A stretch of 7,377 nucleotides of DNA from assembly GCA_903919165.1 (NCBI GenBank), contig CAIXHJ010000244.1, forward strand, positions 1 through 7,377. Reading direction: 5' to 3'. The stretch is from an uncultured Holophagaceae bacterium (lineage in GTDB: Bacteria; Acidobacteriota; Holophagae; Holophagales; Holophagaceae). Within the stretch, counting starts at the first letter, position 1; every line of letters begins with the position of its first letter. Of this stretch, positions 1-5,204 are shown in pieces. Made by a program: the position numbers and the translations under genes. A model generated the notes under the pieces. The model ran no database searches and was not told the origin of the DNA. It was given only the letters and a program-made list of their open reading frames with translations.

Positions 1-4
1 CTTC

Positions 5-142
5 TCAGACGCTGAGCATTCGCATGGTGCTTCCAGGCACCACGAGCCCCGCGGCCAGAACACGCTCGAAGTCCGTCGGGACCATGGGCTCGATGAGGCC
101 GGTGAGCGGCGCGCCCGTGACCCGCTATCCACACTGCGGCAT
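5..142 (-). other. Possible remnant or cryptic reading frame, interrupted by TAG
   Basis: On the minus strand, an ATG at 140-142 opens a frame of five codons, meets TAG at 125-127, and then stays open for 39 codons to TGA at 5-7. The downstream part reads naturally (it includes LIEPMVPTDFERVLAAG) and most of its third codon positions are G or C, as in the real genes of this window. I do not recognise a family. It could be the broken tail of a decayed gene, a sequencing error at the TAG, or a chance open frame in GC-rich DNA. No ribosome binding site is obvious. Nothing else in positions 1-169 looks like a gene, and no terminator for the neighbouring leftward gene is evident. Confidence 0.15.
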
Positions 143-169
143 GCGGTTGCTTTTGGGTCGAGCCAATGG

Positions 170-1054
170 TCAATGCGTGACGAGTTTCATCTCCGAAATC
201 CAGGCCCTGAGCCTTCCAGCGAACTCAGGTTTTCCGGTGGCCAAGTAGGCTGCAGCGCAGAGGGAGAGCGCTCCTGGATTCCGAGGCAGCAATGCAGAGA
301 GTTTTGCGGCCGCTTCCTGGATCTGAGCCTCTTTTCCGGCGGGCTGGTCCAGGGCTGCAAGGATGTCCAATGCCAGGAGGAGTGGCTCGTTTGGTGAGGT
401 CTTCCGGGCGGTCTTCCTGAGACTGGGATCAAAGGCCTTGGGCCAGTCACCGGCCAGGATGAAACCCTGAAGCTTCTGGCACTCCTCGGAGAACGCGGGT
501 TCGGTCATCCAATCTTTTCCAGGTGTGGGTCCTACTACCTTGAAAGGCAAGGCCCACTTGGTTCCCTTCGCATCCGCGAGCATCATGGCCCCGAGATCCT
601 CCCTCGTGATCAGCCCTTGCCTGGTAACAACAGGGGGCCAGCGCCACAAGTTGTTGAACTTCAAGGAAGCACCTGAAGGAGAAACCAGCCCTCCACCGAG
701 GGTCTTCGCCTGCATTCTCGAGTACACCTCAAAGGCCTTTCCAGAAAAAAGGGACTTTGGTTCAAGGATCTGTTCCTGCTGTGCGCCGCCGGCTATCTGA
801 GCCCGCTCCGTTCCTCCACTGCCCGACCCTGCTTCATCATCGGACGAAGTGTTCCTGGCCGGCGGCTTCACCAGGATCTCCATGGGTGGCCTCTGGTTTG
901 AAACCAGTGGCGTGATGGCCAGTGCCGTCTTCATGGGTTCCGGCACCTTCGCCCAGACCGAAGCCCAGTAGTTCGCGGGTTGATTGATGTCGGCGGGTGC
1001 CTGCGCCTGAGCAAGAAGGGCCAGGGACGCGAAGGCGAGCGATGCGAATTTCAT
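170..1054 (-). CDS. Hypothetical exported protein with C-terminal helical (TPR-like) region
   Basis: I do not recognise this 294-residue protein. The chosen start is the ATG at 1052-1054, because AAAGGAG sits 7 bases upstream of it. An ATG at 1058-1060 would lie almost on top of that site, and an earlier ATG at 1091-1093 would place it inside the coding region. The N-terminus (residues 1-19) is a clear Sec-type signal peptide: Lys2, a hydrophobic Ala/Leu core, then AQAQA at 15-19, so the mature protein is probably periplasmic. No lipobox cysteine is present. Residues about 65-95 are a low-complexity Gly/Ser/Gln/acidic linker. Residues 96-185 contain a compact Trp-rich stretch (NNLWRWPP at 134-141). 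Residues about 190-290 are Ala/Leu-rich helices spaced like tetratricopeptide repeats, with PRNPGALSLCAAAYLATG at 257-274 resembling one TPR unit. Codon use is somewhat less GC3-biased than in the CoA-transferase. The gene stands alone on its strand, so context gives no functional hint. The reading frame is convincing; the function is unknown. Confidence 0.82.
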   Translation of the reverse strand: MKFASLAFASLALLAQAQAPADINQPANYWASVWAKVPEPMKTALAITPLVSNQRPPMEILVKPPARNTSSDDEAGSGSGGTERAQIAGGAQQEQILEPKSLFSGKAFEVYSRMQAKTLGGGLVSPSGASLKFNNLWRWPPVVTRQGLITREDLGAMMLADAKGTKWALPFKVVGPTPGKDWMTEPAFSEECQKLQGFILAGDWPKAFDPSLRKTARKTSPNEPLLLALDILAALDQPAGKEAQIQEAAAKLSALLPRNPGALSLCAAAYLATGKPEFAGRLRAWISEMKLVTH

Positions 1055-1061
1055 GAGCATT

Positions 1062-1068
1062 CTCCTTT
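1062..1068 (-). promoter_or_regulatory. Ribosome binding site deciding the start of the exported protein
   Basis: AAAGGAG on the minus strand lies 7 bases before the ATG at 1052-1054. It is only one base from the alternative ATG at 1058-1060 and lies inside the frame if the ATG at 1091-1093 were used. It therefore selects the MKF start, which also places the signal peptide at the N-terminus. Confidence 0.75.
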
Positions 1069-1181
1069 GCTGATACAACCTTGCCGTCCCCAATGCCCAT
1101 GGGCCCTAACAGAAGAAGCCATTCGGACCAGGGTTGATTGAAGAATGGACCATATCAGATATCAGCGAACAAAGAGGAGTT

Positions 1182-1234
1182 GGCGGTGTCGCCCGCCCAT
1201 CAGGCAGAGCCTGCCGCCCCAATCAGTGCGGGCG
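1182..1234. repeat. Nested inverted repeats, potential RNA/DNA hairpin
   Basis: CGCCCGC at 1190-1196 is perfectly complementary to GCGGGCG at 1228-1234. Inside this pair, GGCAG-AGC-CTGCC at 1203-1215 forms its own 5-bp stem. A competing small stem GGCG-GTGT-CGCC at 1182-1193 would use the left arm of the outer stem. No T-run follows on either strand, so it is not a standard intrinsic terminator. It lies 169 bases before the transporter start. It could be leader-RNA structure, a protein binding site, or chance in GC-rich sequence. Confidence 0.3.
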
Positions 1235-1389
1235 GATTCCAGGCCCTGCTCGTACTTCGATCAGACTCCGTCCCCACCACTGGCTGCATGATGTTCAGAG
1301 AGCCAGAATGGGGAGTTGGTTCTCCTCGCCACCACTGGCCTTCAAACTGGGCATCCAGCCCAAGGTCCAGAACACCGAACCATGTAGAC

Positions 1390-1394
1390 AGGAG
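1390..1394 (+). promoter_or_regulatory. Ribosome binding site supporting a GTG start for the transporter
   Basis: AGGAG ends 8 bases before the GTG at 1403-1405. The next in-frame start, the ATG at 1409-1411, would be 14 bases away. This spacing favours the GTG. Confidence 0.6.
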
Positions 1395-1402
1395 ACTCGA
1401 TC

Positions 1403-2320
1403 GTGGACATGTGCGGGACCGCCGCCGCCCAGAGGGTGCGCCGTGACCATGTGGTCGGCACGATCTACATCCTGGCTTCCGCCCTGTGTTTCGGGAGCAT
1501 GGCGATCTTCGCGCGCATGGCCTATGCCTCCGGCGTGGACATCCCCACCCTGCTGCTGCTGCGTTTTTTTATAGCATCGATCCTGATGTGGGGACTCCTC
1601 CTCTTGAAACGGATGAAGCTCCCCAAGGGCAGGGGCATGGTCATGCTGGTGGCCATCGGAGCGGTCGGCTACGCGGGGCAGGCCTTCTCCTTCTTCACGG
1701 CCCTGACCTACGCCTCGGCGGGGCTCGTGGCACTGCTCCTGTATACCTATCCGGCCATCGTGGCGCTGCTTTCCCGCCTTGTGTTCAAGCATCCCTTCAC
1801 ATGGAGACAGATTGCGGCCGTGGCCATCGCCCTGGCCGGAACCGTCTTCATCATCGGAAAAGCAGGGGACGGTAAACCCCTCGGGATCTTCTTCGGCCTG
1901 CTGGCCGCCCTGATCTATTCCATCTACATCCTCACGGGCAGCCGGGTTCCCAAGGATGTCACCCCCACGGCCTCCACCACTGTGATCGCCAGTTCCGCCG
2001 CCGTCACCTACTCGGCTGTGGTGGCGGTCAAGGGCTTCCATCCCCCCGCCACGGGATTGGGCTGGATGGCCGTGCTGTCCATCGCGGTCGTCTGCACCGT
2101 GCTCGCGATCCTCTTCTTCTTCGAAGGGCTGAAACGGGTCGGCCCCGTCCGAGCCTCGGTGTTTTCCACCATCGAGCCTGTGTTCACGGTGTTGCTTGCG
2201 GCGGCGGTGCTGGGCGAGAGGATCACGCTGACGCGGGTGTTTGGCGGGGCACTCATCGTGGGCGCCGTGATTCTACTGGCCCGCGAGAGTGCCTTGGTGG
2301 CGAGGGCTAAGCCCAACTAG
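1403..2320 (+). CDS. DMT-superfamily (EamA-type) inner-membrane transporter
   Basis: This 305-residue protein looks like a drug/metabolite transporter of the EamA family, which are 10-helix inner-membrane permeases for metabolites such as amino acids. The substrate cannot be read from sequence. After a basic N-terminal tail (residues 1-16, with RVRRDH at 11-16) it is almost entirely hydrophobic helices. It shows the two-repeat layout: repeat one at about 17-152, with the diagnostic stretch around ALTYASAGLVALLLYTYPA (100-118), and repeat two at about 158-294. The second repeat carries the matching EamA signature near the end: GLKRVGPVRAS at 242-252, then STIEPVFTVLLAA and VLGE at 255-272. The length is typical of the family. 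The GTG at 1403 is preferred over the ATG at 1409 because of the AGGAG spacing. It is co-directional with the CoA-transferase 96 bases downstream, but that gap has its own promoter-like element and no shared function is apparent. The family call is firm. Confidence 0.93.
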   Translation: MDMCGTAAAQRVRRDHVVGTIYILASALCFGSMAIFARMAYASGVDIPTLLLLRFFIASILMWGLLLLKRMKLPKGRGMVMLVAIGAVGYAGQAFSFFTALTYASAGLVALLLYTYPAIVALLSRLVFKHPFTWRQIAAVAIALAGTVFIIGKAGDGKPLGIFFGLLAALIYSIYILTGSRVPKDVTPTASTTVIASSAAVTYSAVVAVKGFHPPATGLGWMAVLSIAVVCTVLAILFFFEGLKRVGPVRASVFSTIEPVFTVLLAAAVLGERITLTRVFGGALIVGAVILLARESALVARAKPN

Positions 2321-2366
2321 ACCGGAGCCTACTCTTTAATCTCTACCAACGGATCAGAATAATGCG

Positions 2367-2372
2367 TATGAT
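2367..2372 (+). promoter_or_regulatory. Possible -10 box upstream of the CoA-transferase gene
   Basis: TATGAT differs from the sigma-70 -10 consensus TATAAT at one position. It lies in a comparatively AT-rich patch of the 96-base gap after the transporter stop. Transcription from it would give a leader of roughly 35-40 bases before the ATG at 2417. A matching -35 is weak: positions 2344-2349 read TACCAA at a 17-base spacer. This is a suggestion only. Confidence 0.35.
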
Positions 2373-2402
2373 TTCCCTACTTTCCCATCAAGGACCCTAA
2401 TT

Positions 2403-2408
2403 AGGAGG
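2403..2408 (+). promoter_or_regulatory. Strong Shine-Dalgarno site of the CoA-transferase
   Basis: A full AGGAGG is placed 8 bases before the ATG at 2417, the best ribosome binding site in the window, suggesting efficient translation. Its first three bases are also the end of a perfect 10-base palindrome, CCTAATTAGG, at 2396-2405. Confidence 0.8.
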
Positions 2409-2416
2409 CACGCACG

Positions 2417-3949
2417 ATGTCGAACCGCATTCTCCACAAAGGGCTTCAGGCCAAGGTGATGTCCGCCGAGGCGGCCGCCGCACTCATCCCCAACGGTGCT
2501 GTCGTCGGCATGTCGGGCTTTACCGGCGCCGGCTACCCCAAGGCCGTCCCCATCGCCCTCGCAAAGCGTGCGCTCGACGAGCGTCTCAAGGGCAAGCCGC
2601 TCAAGCTTGACGTCCTCACCGGCGCTTCAACCGGCCCGGAGCAGGACACCATGATGAGCATGGTGGAGGCCCAGCGCTTCCGCTTTCCCTATCAGGGGGA
2701 TGCAGTCACGCGCGAGAAGATCAACTCCGGACTCATCGAATACCAGGACATGCACCTGAGCCACGTAGGCTCGCTGGTCCGCTACGGCTACTACGGCAAG
2801 GGCAAGAACAACCTCGACTTCGCGGTCATCGAGGTGACCAAGATCCTTGAGGACGGCACCGCCATCCCCTCCTCCTCCTGCGGCGCCAACAACGTCTACT
2901 TCGAGCACGCCGACAAGATCATCCTCGAGGTGAATTCCTGGCAGGATGAGCGGCTCGAAGGGATGCACGACATCCTCTCGGTGAGCGCCATCCACGGCGA
3001 GCGCCAGCCCATCCCCATCCTGGCGGCCGACGACCGCAAGGGCTCCAAGTACTGGAAGTTCGACCTCAGCAAGGTGGTGGCGGTCGTCGAGAGCGCCTAC
3101 CCCGACCGGAACGCCCCCTTCAAGCCGCCCGAAGAGATCCACCGGCGAATCGCGCAGCACATCCTCGACTTCTTCGACGGCGAGGTGAAGGCCGGGCGGC
3201 TTTCCAAGCATCTCACTCCGCTCCAGTCCGGGGTGGGCAACATCGCCAACGCCGTGCTGGTCGGCCTCAACGAGGGGCCGTTCGATCGGATGATCTCCTA
3301 CACCGAAGTGGTCCAGGACGGCATGCTCGACATGCTCGACTCGGGCAAGCTCGTCGCGGCATCCGCCACCGCCTTCTCGGTCTCGCCCGAGGGGCAGGTC
3401 CGCTTCAACAAGGACATCGACCGGTACCGCAAGCAGATCATCTTGCGCCCGCAGGAGATCTCCAATAACCCCGAGGTCATCCGCCGCCTCGGTTGCATCG
3501 CCATGAACGGGTTCGTCGAGGCCGACATCTACGGCCACGTCAACTCGACGCACATCATCGGCAAGGGTATCGAGAACGGCATCGGCGGGTCGGGAGACTT
3601 CGCCCGCAACTCGGCCTACACCATCTTCATGTCCCCGGCGACCGCCAAGGACGGCAAGATCTCCGCCATCGTGCCCTTCGCCTCCCACATCGACCACACC
3701 GAACACGAGGTGAACGGCATCGTCACCGAGTACGGGTTCGCCGACCTGCGTGGCAAGAGCCCCAAGGAGAAGGCCAGGGAGGTGATCGAGAAGGCTGCGG
3801 CACCGGAATTCCGCCCCTTGCTGTGGGATTACGTGAAGCGCGCCATGAAGAATCCCAGCGCTGGCCTCCACTCACCGCACATGCTCGATGAGGCCTTCGC
3901 CTTCCACACCCGGTATCTGCAGACCGGATCGATGCTGCCCCGAAAATAG
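2417..3949 (+). CDS. Acetyl-CoA hydrolase/transferase family protein, probable succinyl-CoA:acetate CoA-transferase
   Basis: This 510-residue cytosolic enzyme matches class I CoA-transferases of the Ach1/AarC/Cat1 type, which move CoA between succinyl-CoA (or propionyl-CoA) and acetate. The length is that of the full family. The N-terminal half has the family opening, with LIPNGAVVGMSGFTGAGYPK at 23-42, and SSSCGANN at 152-159. The C-terminal half has GVGNIANAVLVGL at 272-284 and then SYTEVVQDGMLDML at 294-307. By family comparison Glu297 is the probable catalytic glutamate that forms the glutamyl-CoA thioester. The glycine-rich GIGGSGDFARNSAY at 388-401 corresponds to the conserved active-site loop. 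Codon use is strongly G/C-ending, as in a well-expressed core gene. It has a strong ribosome binding site and a hairpin after the stop, so it is probably a single-gene unit. In anaerobic or acetate-using bacteria such enzymes activate acetate or close a modified TCA cycle. Acetyl-CoA hydrolase activity or another acyl acceptor cannot be excluded from sequence. Confidence 0.95.
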   Translation: MSNRILHKGLQAKVMSAEAAAALIPNGAVVGMSGFTGAGYPKAVPIALAKRALDERLKGKPLKLDVLTGASTGPEQDTMMSMVEAQRFRFPYQGDAVTREKINSGLIEYQDMHLSHVGSLVRYGYYGKGKNNLDFAVIEVTKILEDGTAIPSSSCGANNVYFEHADKIILEVNSWQDERLEGMHDILSVSAIHGERQPIPILAADDRKGSKYWKFDLSKVVAVVESAYPDRNAPFKPPEEIHRRIAQHILDFFDGEVKAGRLSKHLTPLQSGVGNIANAVLVGLNEGPFDRMISYTEVVQDGMLDMLDSGKLVAASATAFSVSPEGQVRFNKDIDRYRKQIILRPQEISNNPEVIRRLGCIAMNGFVEADIYGHVNSTHIIGKGIENGIGGSGDFARNSAYTIFMSPATAKDGKISAIVPFASHIDHTEHEVNGIVTEYGFADLRGKSPKEKAREVIEKAAAPEFRPLLWDYVKRAMKNPSAGLHSPHMLDEAFAFHTRYLQTGSMLPRK

Positions 3950-3972
3950 CGCAGCCTGCCTTTTTTACCGAG

Positions 3973-4010
3973 AAGCGGCGGTTCCCTCTCCAGGGGCCGC
4001 CGCTTTCGTT
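3973..4010 (+). terminator. Probable intrinsic terminator after the CoA-transferase
   Basis: AAGCGGCGG at 3973-3981 pairs perfectly with CCGCCGCTT at 3997-4005, and the stem can extend by TTCC against GGGG. TTTCGTT at 4004-4010 forms a short, imperfect T-rich tail. It begins 23 bases after the CoA-transferase stop. The T-rich side follows the hairpin only in the rightward direction. A T6 run at 3961-3966 precedes it and would be A6 on the other strand, so it is unlikely to be a good terminator for the converging FAD oxidoreductase gene. Confidence 0.65.
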
Positions 4011-4057
4011 GCCGCCACCACACCTGCAGGGGTGCATCCATGCTCCGGCGATTCGTG

Positions 4058-5155
4058 TCAGAGCGTTGCTTCCTCCGCCAGGGTCAGGCAGGCCGTGAGT
4101 CCCGGGGACTCGATGCCGAAGAGGTTCACCAGGCCAGGCAGGCCGTGGGCATCCTCCCGCTGGAGGAGGAAGTCCGGCGCAGCCTCGCCTGGGCCGTGCA
4201 GCTTGGGCCGGATGCCTGCATAGGCGGGCTGCAAGGCGCCATCCAGAAGGTCCGGCCAATACCTGCGAACCTCGGCATAAAATCCATCGGCACGGCGGGG
4301 ATCCACATCGTAGTCCTCGCGATCCACCCACTCCACGTCGGGACCGAAGCGGGCCTGGCCCGCCAGGTCCAGCGTGAGGTGGACGCCCAGCCCACCTTCG
4401 GAGGGTACCGGGTAGACCAGCCGCGAGAAGGGCGCTGCACCGGCCAGGCTGAAGTAGTTCCCTTTGGCGAAATGCTGGGGCAGGGGCGGGAGGGCGTCGA
4501 CGTGGATTCCTTCGAAAGTCCGTGCCAGGGCCAGGGCGCCGAGCCCCGTGCAGTTGAAGACGCGTCCGGCCAGCAGGGTCATGGGGTCATTGCCACCGAC
4601 GTCGACTTCAAGTCCATCCTGGGCCCAGCGCCCGCCCAGGACGGGGCTCTTCAACACCACGGTAGCTCCCGCCGATTCTGCCTCCATGCGTAGGGCCCGC
4701 ATGAGGCCATGGCTGTCCACGATCCCGGTGCTGGGGGAGAGCAGGGCCGCATCGCAGTGGAGCCTTGGTTCCAGGCGTCTGGCTTCATCGGCGTCAAGCC
4801 ACTGGAGGTCCAGCACACCGTTGACCTCTGCCCGGGCGCGCAGTTGGCGCAGGGCTTCAATCTGGGTCTCGTCCGTGGCCACGATGAGCTTGCCGCAGCG
4901 GCGGTGATCCACATGGTGGGCCTCGCAGAAGGCGTAGAGCGCCCGGTTGCCCGCCACACAGAGCCGGGCCTTCAGCGATCCCGCCGGGTAGTAGATCCCC
5001 GCGTGGATGACCTCGCTGTTGCGGGAGCTGATGCCCGTGCCGATGCGGTCCTCCGACTCCAGCACCACCGATTCCCGGCCAGCAAGGGCCAAGTGGCGGG
5101 CCAGGGCCAAGCCCACCACACCGGCTCCGATGACCACGCAGTCCACCCGTTCCAT
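4058..5155 (-). CDS. FAD-dependent oxidoreductase, L-2-hydroxyglutarate oxidase-like
   Basis: This 365-residue flavoprotein belongs to the DAO/GlpD-like fold. The N-terminus has a Rossmann FAD-binding motif, VVIGAGVVGLALA at 7-19 (GxGxxG at 10-15), and the acidic residue Glu34 after VVLE. SSRNSEVIHAGIYYPAGSLK at 43-62 followed by CVAGN closely matches the conserved block of L-2-hydroxyglutarate dehydrogenase/oxidase (human L2HGDH, E. coli LhgO). FNCTGLGALALA at 200-211 is the second dinucleotide-side element. YAGIRPKLHGPGE at 312-324 and LFGIESPGLTACLTLAEE at 345-362 form the usual C-terminal FAD-contacting region. The family reaction is oxidation of L-2-hydroxyglutarate to 2-oxoglutarate, passing electrons to oxygen or the quinone pool. 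The protein is shorter than E. coli LhgO (about 420 residues), so a different 2-hydroxyacid substrate is possible. AGGA lies 8 bases before the ATG at 5153-5155. It sits 49 bases after the kinase-fusion gene on the same strand and may be co-transcribed with it. Confidence 0.9.
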   Translation of the reverse strand: MERVDCVVIGAGVVGLALARHLALAGRESVVLESEDRIGTGISSRNSEVIHAGIYYPAGSLKARLCVAGNRALYAFCEAHHVDHRRCGKLIVATDETQIEALRQLRARAEVNGVLDLQWLDADEARRLEPRLHCDAALLSPSTGIVDSHGLMRALRMEAESAGATVVLKSPVLGGRWAQDGLEVDVGGNDPMTLLAGRVFNCTGLGALALARTFEGIHVDALPPLPQHFAKGNYFSLAGAAPFSRLVYPVPSEGGLGVHLTLDLAGQARFGPDVEWVDREDYDVDPRRADGFYAEVRRYWPDLLDGALQPAYAGIRPKLHGPGEAAPDFLLQREDAHGLPGLVNLFGIESPGLTACLTLAEEATL

Positions 5156-5163
5156 GGTTCACA

Positions 5164-5167
5164 TCCT
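5164..5167 (-). promoter_or_regulatory. Ribosome binding site of the FAD oxidoreductase
   Basis: On the minus strand AGGA ends 8 bases before the ATG at 5153-5155. It lies in the 49-base gap after the stop of the upstream kinase-fusion gene. The gap shows no hairpin with a T-run, which is compatible with read-through transcription. Confidence 0.5.
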
Positions 5168-5204
5168 AACCATTCCTGCGAGAGGGACCTGCTGTGGTCT
5201 GTCT

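Larger units (their letters stand above)
1055..1402. other. Divergent intergenic region of 348 bases, no gene
   Basis: This gap separates the leftward exported-protein gene from the rightward transporter gene, so it should hold both promoters. Open frames through it translate to Arg/Pro/Ser-rich sequence with no family resemblance and no coding-like codon pattern. It contains a perfect 7-base tandem duplication ATATCAG at 1152-1165. It also contains nested inverted repeats at 1182-1234 (described separately) and an 11-base direct repeat CCACCACTGGC at 1274-1284 and 1329-1339. I could not find a convincing -35/-10 pair for either gene; TTGATT at 1134-1139 lacks a good partner. Confidence 0.6.

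Noticed and set aside
1091..1093. Upstream ATG as the start of the exported protein
   Set aside because: It would add 13 residues before the signal peptide and place the AAAGGAG site inside the coding region.
1274..1339. Direct repeat CCACCACTGGC (1274-1284 and 1329-1339) as a mobile-element or attachment-site mark
   Set aside because: Eleven bases, no integrase or transposase nearby, and no duplication boundary; probably chance.
1134..1574. Plus-strand open frames in the intergenic region running into the transporter gene
   Set aside because: Arg/Pro/Ser-rich translations with no family resemblance and no ribosome binding site; they overlap the transporter in another frame.
1295..2041. A 248-codon minus-strand open frame opposite the transporter
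   Set aside because: The translation is low-complexity Gly/His/Gln/Asp, the reverse-complement artefact of a membrane-protein gene.
2627..3871. A 414-codon minus-strand open frame opposite the CoA-transferase
   Set aside because: It is a shadow of the strongly GC3-biased real gene: its translation is a monotonous Val/Asp/Gly/His-rich string with no family resemblance.
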